Source: Artemisia argyi (taxonomy: Eukaryota; Streptophyta; Magnoliopsida; Asterales; Asteraceae). Taken from it: DNA of 64,000 nt. The stretch's first letter is position 1; every line of letters begins with the position of its first letter. Under the pieces are notes generated by a model. The model had not been told where the DNA came from, searched no databases, and saw only the letters and a list, made by a program, of their open reading frames with translations. This document shows, piece after piece, positions 32,738 through 43,286 of the stretch. The stretch covers positions 186,802,749 to 186,866,748 of the forward strand of contig CM060708.1 of assembly GCA_030686995.1 (NCBI GenBank), written 5' to 3'. Position numbers and translations under genes: made by a program.

Positions 32738-32993
32738 ATGAGTGAACCAATCATGGACCTATAAAGATGAACATTCACAGCCTCATCTTGTTCATTTGGA
32801 TTCTTAAGCTTGGGTGGTTCATATGGTGTGGTAGCAGTCCTCAAAAGTTCAAAGTCAAACTTTTTCAAAATATCTTTAACATATTTTTCTTGATGAATAA
32901 AGATTCCTTCAGGTTGTTGTTTGACTTGCAGTCCTAAGAAAAAGGTTAACTCTCCCATTGCACTCATTTGAAATTCACCTTTCATCAAATCTT
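32738..32993 (-). pseudogene. Copia RT fragment, array unit 2
   Basis: Duplicate of 27338-27593 with the same breakpoints on both sides; no further RT sequence is attached. Confidence 0.85.
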
Positions 32994-34307
32994 TAATAAT
33001 TCCTTCAGCTTACCCTCCAACTTCTTAACTCTTCCAATTAAAGTCAGAACAGCACTGCTAAGATTCTTTTTGGTGATGTTCAGATCATTCTCCAATTTGT
33101 CCACCTTTAATACATACCTGTTCAACAAAACTGATACAGAAGTGAGAGTAATAGGACCTTCAGCTCCACCAACAGGGATATCTGTGGTATTGGGAGCATC
33201 ATTGGTCCTATGAGGAGAATTATCTAAATTTACATTTACATCTACATATACATGATCCTCAAAGTGAGGTCTCAAAGGGCTGAGAGAAGGAAGTCTTGTA
33301 AATTGTGGTGAGTTTACAGGTTGGTCAAAGCCTAAATTCTCATAGAGCTCATGCTCAGGAGAATTGATATCCATTGGTGAAGGTATAGGAGAGGGTGGTG
33401 GCTGAACATCAGAAGCAACTGAAGCATTAGCATCAGGAGCATCTTCAGTTCTGTTAGGAAAATCCTCTGGTGCTGGAGCATCAGGGGAATCCTGACCACC
33501 AGCAGCTATATCAGCTGCATCTCCATCAGGGGGATTACCCTCAGGGGCATCAGCAGCTATATCAGCAGCTACTCCACCAGGCAACATGGCTGGAAGTAAG
33601 GGTCTTTGTTCACCATTAAAGTTAATTTTCATTTGAGAAAACAACTTTTTAGATAAACCCTTAACAGGCAAGTGAGTGGGGTCATTGGTCTGAATGTCCA
33701 AAATGATTTGAAGAAATCTAGGATACATTAGATATTTAAGTTTTGTATCCTTAACATTTTCAAGCATAGCATTAAAGATATACCTAGAAAAGTTAAATGT
33801 TCTTCCATGAGAGAGACACACAATGGAAAGAGCAATATCTGTAGAAAACTGATCCCATCCACTAGATTTAGAACCCATGCACTGAAGCAATGTATGTGTC
33901 AAGAACCTCCATTTTGGACAAAATAGATTCTTGTACCATGTTTTCCCATCACCACTATACCCAGCAGCCTGAAGCCCTCTAAGGATCTCACTCTTAGGCA
34001 AATCAGTCACCCCTCCTTCATCATCCAACTGTAGTTTGGTCCTGACCAAAGACTCAGTAACCATAAATTCTTCCTCATCTATTTCAGCAACAATCTCTGC
34101 TGATCCATCTTCAGCAGTTCTTGTTTGTGCCGTATTCCAAATTTGTACAACAAGAGATTCATGAATAACCTCCGGGTATTGGAGCAGAGCATATCGAATC
34201 TTAGACCTTTGAATAAATTCAATCATGCCCAAATAATCTTCATCACCCTTTCCACGACCAAGAAAGGCATGTTTGTTATGATCAGCTTTGAAATATAGTT
34301 CGGCCAT
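32985..34307 (-). CDS. Copia accessory gene, 440 codons, array unit 2
   Basis: Same length and domains as the unit-1 copy, with replacements such as MIEFIQRSK for MIEFLQRFK, DIALSIV for DIALAIV, HELYENLG for HELNENLG and DHVYVD for DHVNVD. All changes are point substitutions and the frame is intact. Confidence 0.8.
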   Translation of the reverse strand: MAELYFKADHNKHAFLGRGKGDEDYLGMIEFIQRSKIRYALLQYPEVIHESLVVQIWNTAQTRTAEDGSAEIVAEIDEEEFMVTESLVRTKLQLDDEGGVTDLPKSEILRGLQAAGYSGDGKTWYKNLFCPKWRFLTHTLLQCMGSKSSGWDQFSTDIALSIVCLSHGRTFNFSRYIFNAMLENVKDTKLKYLMYPRFLQIILDIQTNDPTHLPVKGLSKKLFSQMKINFNGEQRPLLPAMLPGGVAADIAADAPEGNPPDGDAADIAAGGQDSPDAPAPEDFPNRTEDAPDANASVASDVQPPPSPIPSPMDINSPEHELYENLGFDQPVNSPQFTRLPSLSPLRPHFEDHVYVDVNVNLDNSPHRTNDAPNTTDIPVGGAEGPITLTSVSVLLNRYVLKVDKLENDLNITKKNLSSAVLTLIGRVKKLEGKLKELLKI

Positions 34308-34818
34308 TAATTGAGAATTGGAAATTAGGTTTAGAAGTTTTGAAAGATGTTGAAATGGTTTTGAAAAATATATAGTGAGAGGGAATCAGTTAATTTGGGA
34401 GTGGGATATGCACGTCGTTGGGTAATATGGAAGTTACCAAACGTGGAATGAAACTGATGTGAATTATTGGAAAGAAATCCTTGACCAATAATCGACTAAG
34501 ACAAATCCCAATTAACTGACTCATCCGTAGAAACCAAATCAAACGGCTGAAAAAAAATGGTCAATCCGTAGAAAATAGTCAAACATTGACTATGGTCAAC
34601 AGATCCATCCGTAGCATCACTCAGCAGAATCTACTCTTCAGTGGAAACCAAATATCTTTAACAAAGATCTTTTAATTCAAAATTCAAAGATCCCTCGCAT
34701 TAATGGTAATAAAGACACGCGGTTTGGGAATCTTATAAATAAAGACTAATTATTCCCAAATCTTCTCAACTTCATATCAAATTCCTAATTATCATATCGC
34801 CAACCAAAAATTATATTC
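34308..34818. promoter_or_regulatory. Divergent promoter region, array unit 2
   Basis: Copy of 28908-29418 with a few SNPs. TATA boxes are at 34366-34375 (minus) and 34732-34741 (plus); the W-box cores and CCGTAGA motifs are kept. Confidence 0.6.
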
Positions 34819-35292
34819 ATGGCTTCCAATCAACCCATCATCAACCTTGCTTCTGAATCATCAGATACTTTTGACTCATTAACATCTCCACCACCATGGA
34901 ATATGCCAACTCGTCCTCGTGGTCTTACAAAGGAACAAGCGAAGAAGAAGAAACATGATGCGCCCGCACCAAGTTCATCATCATCTGAAGATCTTCCACC
35001 CTTTCCCTCTGAGATTGATGATCCTAATTATCAGAGAGAATTGGAGAGAAAGTGGAATAAGTTGGAGAGGGAAAACAGATCTCCCAATCCTGAGGAGTCT
35101 CTGATCTTCTTCACTTCTTCGGATGAGGAATCTGATGATAATGATGCACTATACAACCCTACAACCCCTGAGAAACCTCAGTCATCTCGTCCAAGAAAAA
35201 TAAAATTGAATTCCCCATTGCCAAAGACCAGAAAGGTTGTGCTAGGTTTGCTAATGTGGGGACCATACAATGGATCAGGGATCCAAATTTAA
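34819..35292 (+). pseudogene. Gene 1 copy truncated at a tandem junction, unit 2
   Basis: 157 codons, same chimeric end as unit 1. It differs by SSDTFDS for SSDTSDS and LEREN for LERAN. Confidence 0.8.
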
Positions 35293-38136
35293 ACTTGAAA
35301 TATGAAGATAAGCAGTATGGCTTCCTAATAAGTCAATAATCAAGACCTAACTCTCATTGATAAGCCAAATAAGCTTGTTTGAAAATGAGCATACAATCTG
35401 ATTACTCAGTATACTCAGATGAAATGTACTAACTAAAAGGCTTGAGTGCTATGTCTGAATAAGCTCAAAATGACAAATTAAGCTTTGAACTAGCAATATG
35501 GCTTATTGGGGTATCCAAAAAGCTAAATTTCACACTCTGGTTTCCACTAATGTGCTTTGGAGATACCCTGAAAGTTGGTTGGGTGGCTTGGGTATGCTGA
35601 GACAGGGCAATCACCTTGCCCTGCAGCTCAGTTCAAGGGGCATTTTTGTCCAATAAACAAAATCACAAAAATATGCAAACTATGAAATTAACAAGTTCAG
35701 CTGGTAGGGTTTACTCACAACAATTTTCAGATCCCAAATCAGAACACACAAATCATGAAAATTCTTGCTAATTTGGTGAAAATCTGACTAAACACTTTTG
35801 ACTTTTTAGAGAAAACTAGGACAGTTGACTTTTATGAACTTATGATTAATCTAACAATCTAATAATGTTATACTAAGATGAAATAACACCAAATTTAGCT
35901 AAAATACCTAAAGATGAACTGATATGAAGGTTTTTGGATCCTAGATGACCAACAGTTGACTGTTATGAAGATTAATTGATCATTTTGACTTTTTAACTAA
36001 TTACCTATGGTTTTTATTACTTGACAGTACTAATAAAACCTAAATAGACTTACCTAGATTATAAACAACAACAAACTTGGCCTAATGCTCAGTAGAACAA
36101 TCTGAGCCAAACACTCTTTAAAAGTTGTATATTGATGATTTTCAAGGTAAAACAAAGTTCTAATCCATAAAACTGATTCCAAATACTATACTATGATTAA
36201 TTAAAATCAAATGAACATGAATCAACCTTACCACAAGCTTACAACTCAGATTTGCTAATTGTGAGTTTTCCACTGTGAGAATTTTTTATTTTAAGTACAA
36301 ATGATATCTGATTAATAAGCTATATATATTAAGCTTTATATCATCTTAACAACAATACATAAGCATGAAAACACAGAGACCTAAGCAAATTAAGTATGTA
36401 AATAGTAGTATGAAATATTGATATGAAAACTTACAAAATGGATGAAACTGTGAACATTGGAACCATGAACCAAGATCAATTTATGTGACTCCCATGAGTC
36501 TCTAAACCATAATCCAAGCTGCTTCCTTTCCAAAATTACTCTAAATCAGAATTCAAACCAATTTTTGGTAAAGTTTGACTTTTATTGACCAAGTTGTGTT
36601 TTGTGAGTTTTAGTAATTAAGCTATTTTTTAAGATATCTAGAAGCACTTATGAACTTCTGGGAGCTTATATGAGCTTATTTAATCCTTATAATCCACTGT
36701 AAACAACAACTAAGACATATGATATTTTTGAGTAAAAAGAAAATTTGCAAACTTGAGAATTATACATGAAACTTGAAGTTTATTATTACCAAAGATTTAA
36801 AACACACTGATGTTCAGATATTACAACTTAAAAAGATTAAAGATACAAAGAAAACTTGAAATTAAGCTAATCGACATTCATTATTTTAAATTAAAACTAG
36901 ATATCTTCCACATTGCTTCTCTCCTCTATATAGATGACCAAAATGTATCTCCCCACGTTCCTTGCTCTTTCCCATATCAATTAGAGACCATTGGATCAGT
37001 CAAAGGCATTTTAGCCGTTTGATCATTTTGGCGGGAAATACGGGAAAGGGTAACTTGCAGCCTCTTTTTATCAATTAAGGGAATTTGGGAGTTTATGTGA
37101 GGTGTCTAGATAAACTTGGGAGATTTTTGGGTCAAGTTGGTGTACTATGAAGAAAACAGAGGTTAAAGTTGGGTTTGGAGGGAAAAAAATGTGTGAAGTG
37201 CATTTATTGTGGATGGGATAGGTGTAGGGTGGTGGAAGGGAGTTGGTAGTGAGCTGTAGTGGTGAGGTGGAGGTGCAAGGTGGCTGAAACCACCCTGGTT
37301 TCAGGTTTGGGGGGGTTTGTGAGGACGATGAACAGTGGAAAGCGGGGGTGGTGGTATTTTGACCGTTTGACCCGGTTTTAATAACTAAGGGGTGTTGGGT
37401 GGGCTTATGTTTGGGCCTGGGTTGGACTGGATCTGGATTTGGTGTTGGGTTTTTATTTTTAATAGGGTCCGGTTGGTTTTTAGCTTAGAAAATCACAAGG
37501 ACCAAATGTGTAATATAGGTAAAGTTGAGGGGCTTGTTTGTGATTTTTCTAAACTTCAAATAAGGACTAAACCTGCAATTAACCATTAGTACAAGGACCA
37601 CAAGTATAAATTTTATTATTTTAAACCTCAGGGACCAAATCTGCCAATTCCACAAACTCCAGGGACCAAACCTGTAATTTTCTGAAAGTTGAAGGGTTTA
37701 TTTTGTAACTTCTCAAAAGTTATCATAAAGACCAATTTTGTCAATTTAGAATAGTATAAGGTTTATTTTTATTATTTTCTTATTTTTTAAAACCTTAGGG
37801 ACTATTTTTGACACTTTTCAAAGTTGAGGGACCAAAGTTGTAAATATGTGATTTTCAACTTTAAAGGACTATTTCTTACAACTTATGAATCCCAAGGACC
37901 TTTATGACATTTGTACAAGTTTTGATTTACCAGGGACTAGTTTTGCCAATTTTCCAAAGTTCAGGGACTGAAACTGTAAATTATGTGAAATGTTTTGTTT
38001 TTCATCAGTTTTCAATCCTTATGCATAAAAACACAATCCAGGGATAATTTTATGTATTTTAAGGCATTCCTGTGTGTTTTCATATGTTTTTGCAGCTTAA
38101 ATGTAACAGAAATGATGAGTATTTACACACTCATCA
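35250..38136 (-). repeat. Truncated Athila LTR, array unit 3
   Basis: Third copy of the LTR segment, with one T fewer in the T run near 36628. Ends at CTCATCA (38136). Confidence 0.9.
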
Positions 38137-38392
38137 ATGAGTGAACCAATCATGGACCTATAAAGATGAACATTCACAGCCTCATCTTGTTCATTTGGAT
38201 TCTTAAGCTTGGGTGGTTCATATGGTGTGGTAGCAGTCCTCAAAAGTTCAAAGTCAAACTTTTTCAAAATATCTTTAACATATTTTTCTTGATGAATAAA
38301 GATTCCTTCATGTTGTTGTTTGACTTGCAGTCCTAAGAAAAAGGTTAACTCTCCCATTGCACTCATTTGAAATTCACCTTTCATCAAATCTT
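38137..38392 (-). pseudogene. Copia RT fragment, array unit 3
   Basis: Third copy of the RT fragment; one substitution gives VKQQHEG instead of VKQQPEG. Confidence 0.85.
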
Positions 38393-39706
38393 TAATAATT
38401 CCTTCAGCTTACCCTCCAACTTCTTAACTCTTCCAATTAAAGTCAGAACAGCACTGCTAAGATTCTTTTTGGTGATGTTCAGATCATTCTCCAATTTGTC
38501 CACCTTTAATACATACCTGTTCAACAAAACTGATACAGAAGTGAGAGTAATAGGACCTTCAGCTCCACCAACAGGGATATCTGTGGTATTGGGAGCATCA
38601 TTGGTCCTATGAGGAGAATTATCTAAATTTACATTTACATCTACATTTACATGATCCTCAAAGTGAGGTCTCAAAGGGCTGAGAGAAGGAAGTCTTGTAA
38701 ATTGTGGTGAGTTTACAGGTTGGTCAAAGCCTAAATTCTCATTGAGCTCATGCTCAGGAGAATTGATATCCATTGGTGAAGGTATAGGAGAGGGTGGTGG
38801 CTGAACATCAGAAGCAACTGAAGCATTAGCATCAGGAGCATCTTCAGTTCTGTTAGGAAAATCCTCTGGTGCTGGAGCATCAGGGGAATCCTGACCACCA
38901 GCAGCTATATCAGCTGCATCTCCATCAGGGGGATTGCCCTCAGGGGCATCAGCAGCTATATCAGCAGCTACTCCACCAGGCAACATGGCTGGAAGTAAGG
39001 GTCTTTGTTCACCATTAAAGTTAATTTTCATTTGAGAAAACAACTTTTTAGATAAACCCTTAACAGGCAAGTGAGTGGGGTCATTGGTCTGAATGTCCAA
39101 AATGATTTGAAGAAATCTAGGATACATTAGATATTTAAGTTTTGTATCCTTAACATTTTCAAGCATAGCATTAAAGATATACCTAGAAAAGTTAAATGTT
39201 CTTCCATGAGAGAGACACACAATGGCAAGAGCAATATCTGTAGAAAACTGATCCCATCCACTAGATTTAGAACCCATGCACTGAAGCAATGTATGTGTCA
39301 AGAACCTCCATTTTGGACAAAATAGATTCTTGTACCATGTTTTCCCATCACCACTATACCCAGCAGCCTGAAGCCCTCTAAGGATCTCACTCTTAGGCAA
39401 ATCAGTCACCCCTCCTTCATCATCCAACTGTAGTTTGGTCCTGACCAAAGACTCAGTAACCATAAATTCTTCCTCATCTATTTCAGCAACAATCTCTGCT
39501 GATCCATCTTCAGCAGTTCTTGTTTGTGCCGTATTCCAAATTTGTACAACAAGAGATTCATGAATAACCTCCGGGTATTGGAGCAGAGCATATCGAAACT
39601 TAGACCTTTGAAGAAATTCAATCATGCCCAAATAATCTTCATCACCCTTTCCACGACCAAGAAAGGCATGTTTGTTATGATCAGCTTTGAAATATAGTTC
39701 GGCCAT
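38384..39706 (-). CDS. Copia accessory gene, 440 codons, array unit 3
   Basis: Third intact copy with the same N-terminal globular, Ala/Asp/Pro-rich middle and C-terminal coiled-coil layout. It has FLQRSKFRYALL at residues 31-42. This unit is the only one followed by the rest of gene 1, so it keeps the pre-duplication right flank. Confidence 0.8.
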   Translation of the reverse strand: MAELYFKADHNKHAFLGRGKGDEDYLGMIEFLQRSKFRYALLQYPEVIHESLVVQIWNTAQTRTAEDGSAEIVAEIDEEEFMVTESLVRTKLQLDDEGGVTDLPKSEILRGLQAAGYSGDGKTWYKNLFCPKWRFLTHTLLQCMGSKSSGWDQFSTDIALAIVCLSHGRTFNFSRYIFNAMLENVKDTKLKYLMYPRFLQIILDIQTNDPTHLPVKGLSKKLFSQMKINFNGEQRPLLPAMLPGGVAADIAADAPEGNPPDGDAADIAAGGQDSPDAPAPEDFPNRTEDAPDANASVASDVQPPPSPIPSPMDINSPEHELNENLGFDQPVNSPQFTRLPSLSPLRPHFEDHVNVDVNVNLDNSPHRTNDAPNTTDIPVGGAEGPITLTSVSVLLNRYVLKVDKLENDLNITKKNLSSAVLTLIGRVKKLEGKLKELLKI

Positions 39707-40217
39707 TAATTGAGAATTGGAAATTAGGTTTAGAAGTTCTGAAAGATGTTGAAATGGTTTTGAAAAATATATAGTGAGAGGGAATCAGTTAATTTGGGAG
39801 TGGGATATGCACGTCGTTGGGTAATATGGAAGTTACCAAACGTGGAATGAAACTGATGTGAATTATTGGAAAGAAATCCTTGACCAATAATCGACTAAGA
39901 CAAATCCCAATTAACTGACTCCTCCGTAGAAACCAAATCAAACGGCTGAAAAAAAATGGTCAATCCGTAGAAAATAGTCAAACATTGACTATGGTCAACA
40001 GATCCATCCGTAGCATCACTCAGCAGAATCTACTCTTCAGTGGAAACCAAATATCTTTAACAAAGATCTTTTAATTCAAAATTCAAAGATCCCTCGCATT
40101 AATGGTAATAAAGACACGCGGTTTGGGAATCTTATAAATAAAGACTAATTATTCCCAAATCTTCTCAACTTCATATCAAATTCCTAATTATCATATCGCC
40201 AACCAAAAATTATATTC
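39707..40217. promoter_or_regulatory. Divergent promoter region, array unit 3
   Basis: Same content as units 1 and 2. The minus TATA is at 39765-39774 and the plus TATA at 40131-40140. Predicted transcripts start 50-65 bp before each ATG. Confidence 0.6.
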
Positions 40218-40782
40218 ATGGCTTCCAATCAACCCATCATCAACCTTGCTTCTGAATCATCAGATACTTCTGACTCATTAACATCTCCACCACCATGGAA
40301 TATGCCAACTCGTCCTCGTGGTCTTACAAAGGAACAAGCGAAGAAGAAGAAACATGATGCGCCCGCACCAAGTTCATCATCATCTGAAGATCTTCCACCC
40401 TTTCCCTCTGAGATTGATGATCCTAATTATCAGAGAGAATTGGAGAGAAAGTGGAATGAGTTGGAGAGGGCAAACAGATCTCCCAATCCTGAGGAGTCTC
40501 TGATCTTCTTCACTTCTTCGGATGAGGAATCTGATGATAATGATGCACTATACAACCCTACAACCCCTGAGAAACCTCAGTCATCTCGTCCAAGAAAAAT
40601 AAAATTGAATTCCCCATTGCCAAAGACCAGAAAGGTTGTGCTAGGTTTGCCCTGTGGAAGTCTGATCTTCTTCACTTCTTCGGATGAGGAATCTGATGAT
40701 AATGTGGCAAGGACTCTTCAAAATCAACAACAAAGGTAAAGAGAAGACTGTGGAAGGCAAGGGCAAGGGCAAAGTAGAATAG
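40218..40782 (+). pseudogene. Gene 1: antisense acidic, serine-rich accessory gene
   Basis: Antisense to the copia. The product starts MASNQPIINLASESSDTSDS (a hydrophobic patch followed by acidic serines, like a SUMO-interacting motif). It continues with Ser/Pro-rich and KKKK segments, SSDEESDDN and KTRKVVLGL. A 44-bp exact duplication (40499-40542 repeated at 40661-40704) shifts the frame, so the ORF stops at 40739. Other frames run on to TAG at 40775 or 40780, one ending GKGKGKVE, similar to gene 2's GKGKRKMD. AATAAA follows at 40834-40839. I do not recognise the family; it is distantly paralogous to gene 2 by layout. Confidence 0.6.
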
Positions 40783-41172
40783 GAACTTTGTTGTTTTTAT
40801 TTTCACAATCTTGTATTGTACTTCTGAAGAATTAATAAAATTTGCCTTGTTTTATGATCACTTGTTTTAATTCTTCTGAGTAGCATTCCCCTGAATAATT
40901 TGAACTTGTCGAAGCCATCAGTAGGAACACACTTAACAACAAAATAACCAGTATCAGCAGCATGTTGGTCAAAGCATGGACTTTCATCCGAATAATCCAA
41001 TTAAATGGACAACTTGCACACTTAGTAATTGCTACTGACTCAACTACTTTTCATTAACTTACATTAATTCCCAGTAAGCCCAAATCAAGTCTTTAAAAAC
41101 AGTCTTCAAGTCATAAGCAACTCACCATTCCACTAAAAACATATCCCAAAGTCTTTCACACACATTCACACC
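40783..41172. other. Spacer between gene 1 and gene 2
   Basis: Holds the gene-1 polyadenylation signal (AATAAA, 40834-40839) and the 5' leader of gene 2. A 65-codon minus-strand ORF (40803-41000) has no recognisable motif and overlaps the gene-1 3' UTR; I treat it as non-coding. Confidence 0.45.
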
Positions 41173-41393
41173 ATGAAGCCATCCCCCAATGTCATTGACA
41201 TCTCCTCTGATTCATCAGACTCTACCTTTGACATACCACAAATACAGAGATCATACTACTATTTGAATGAAGGTCCTTCAGAGTTGTGTCCATCTCCTAC
41301 CTCATCAGAAGAAACCACTGAGGCTATGGAAACACCAACTCCTCTAGCTATGGTTGTCCCTGATTTCACCCCTGTTGCATCATTCTTAACAAG
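41173..41393 (+). pseudogene. Gene 2, 5' part (split by the Tekay-like insertion)
   Basis: Starts MKPSPNVIDISSDSSDSTFD. VIDI followed by acidic serines is a textbook SUMO-interacting-motif pattern. The segment is rich in Ser, Thr, Pro and Glu (about 73 codons). The gypsy insertion occurs after TTCTTAACAAG (target duplication 41389-41393). The remaining coding part resumes after 52951 in a compatible frame. Before insertion the gene would be about 142 codons, antisense to the copia and parallel to gene 1. Confidence 0.65.
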
Positions 41394-41438
41394 TGTCACA
41401 ACTCGTAATTTCCGGTCATTTTCCAAACCTCGACAATT

Positions 41439-41586
41439 TACTATTCACAAGTTACTATTCATCATTTACTATTCATCGATCACTATTCACCGTTTTTGAG
41501 GTCAATTTGACATTCCGAGAAACATTCAGAAATTTTACTATTCACTTGACACTATTCATTTCCGGAAGAAATATCACTATTCACGT
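41439..41586 (+). promoter_or_regulatory. Cluster of seven ACTATTCA motifs in the Tekay-like U3
   Basis: ACTATTCA occurs seven times in about 150 bp, first at spacings of 13-15 bp, then wider; the last is followed by CGTG. The same cluster is in the 3' LTR at 49940-50086. Regular spacing suggests a repeated protein-binding element or an expanded microsatellite. Confidence 0.5.
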
Positions 41587-43178
41587 GCATTACTCATGTC
41601 ATCGTAAATTTAGTTTACGAGTATTCAAATTCGCGTAACCGTATTGGTTCGAGAGCGAATTCATGCATTATTATCAGGGACATTTCATACGGACTAGAAA
41701 TAGTCTGCATATCATCATTATGGCACTTGCATACTATTCCACTCGTAGGATAACTAAAGTAATACTTTTGGTACAATTAACGATTTACGTATGTTTATTT
41801 TAAATAAACACTAATACGCGAACTATAAACGTGACTAACATGTCCGACACTCCCGACTATGATCCCAATATATTTTTATATTCATTTTTATAATATAAAA
41901 ATTATAATATTAATTTACCCGGTATTTTGGAAATTTATTTATTACATATCGTACGTCTAATTTAATAACGACGGTTTTCATAAAAATTAAACAATAATCA
42001 CCCAAACTCTCCGTACTTATACCCGACATATTTTTACAATTTTTGCGACTTTATTATGTCCCGAATAACTTCAATAAAATTTATTTCTAACAAACCCGGT
42101 ACCCGATAAAACCTAAAACTAACACAACAACACATTACCACTAACTTTTTAAAATAAACCCAAGACATCCCCCCCCCTTTCCCTCCTTTTTGCGCCGGCC
42201 AAACCCCCCCCCCCCCCCCCCCCTTTGGTCCTAATGAGCTAAACACTCACCAACCAAATTTAATGCTTACCAAACCTTTGTCTCTAAGTATATATTAAAC
42301 CTTTTTCATCCATTTTATCACAAATAATTTTACTAGTTCAAGAAAACTTTTTCTCTCATTTCTCTCTTTGTATGAATCGACCTAGGGTGATCAAGAAGCA
42401 AGAACAACAAATTTTCCAAGATCTAGGTGTAAACTTGTTCACTTAGTCATCCTTGTTGGAGTTTTGAAATAGAAACTCAAGGATTAGTAGGTTTTTCATC
42501 ATCCAAACTCCCTAAACCTTCAAGTAAGTTAACAAACTCATTTTTATAATTTTTACAAGTTATTACTATGGTTATATACTTTTCTTACAAGAACTCATGC
42601 ATATAATGATTTATACCACTCTATTTTGTACATATTTAACTTTGAGCCCTAGAAATGAAAACATGAGAAACCCTTGTTAGACCTAGTGGATTGATGATGT
42701 TTAAGGACCCATGACACCCTAAGAAGGTGTATGGTAGGATTAGACTAGTTTTGTGGTGATTGAAAGTGGTTTGGTTGAAGTTGGAACAAGTTTGAAACTA
42801 GGAAAATGATTTTTGAAACTATTTATTTACCTACTGTCCTTATCTTAAAAACGTGGGAAACTCAGGAACTCAAGGGTAATTTTTGACCAAATATTTAGAA
42901 AATACTTTCAAAAACGAAACTTTAGGCGAAAGAATGGATTAAAACGAGCTTATAACGAAGGAGTTATGATTTTTGCAAATTTAACGACGAAAACTATTTC
43001 TTATAAAAACTGCATGCTGTTTGGCAGTTTTCGACGGACAAAAAGAGGTGTTAAACGTAACCTAGAGGAGCCGAGTTATCAAAAATATATTAGTATATAC
43101 AAAAACGAATCCGTGGACGTAAAGAACAAGGAAAATGAGCTTAAAACGACCAAGTTATACCCGTTTTAACATTGACAA

Positions 43179-43286
<108 letters not shown>

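Larger units (their letters stand above)
24457..40648. repeat. Three tandem copies of a 5.4-kb unit
   Basis: Units are 24457-29849 (5393 bp), 29850-35249 (5400 bp) and 35250-40648 (5399 bp). Each holds the last 2.9 kb of an Athila LTR, 256 bp of copia RT, the 440-codon gene, the divergent promoter and the 5' part of gene 1. Both internal junctions are identical: gene-1 sequence ending GTGCTAGGTTT runs into LTR sequence starting GCTAATGTGG. The flanking originals share only GC at the join, so the first duplication arose at a 2-bp microhomology, with the third copy probably by unequal crossing-over. A few SNPs and 1-bp indels distinguish the units. Confidence 0.93.

Noticed and set aside
24457..40648. 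Tandem array as a centromeric satellite or a CRISPR-like array
   Set aside because: Only three 5.4-kb units of mixed retroelement origin; the unit is far longer than centromeric satellites, and nothing resembles short regular repeats with unique spacers.
40803..41000. 65-codon minus-strand ORF between genes 1 and 2
   Set aside because: No recognisable domain; overlaps the gene-1 polyadenylation region. Left as spacer.
42165..42223. C-rich tract as a G-quadruplex regulatory element
   Set aside because: A long homopolymer C run that differs in length between LTRs (42204-42223 versus 50707-50722); probably slippage or sequencing uncertainty.
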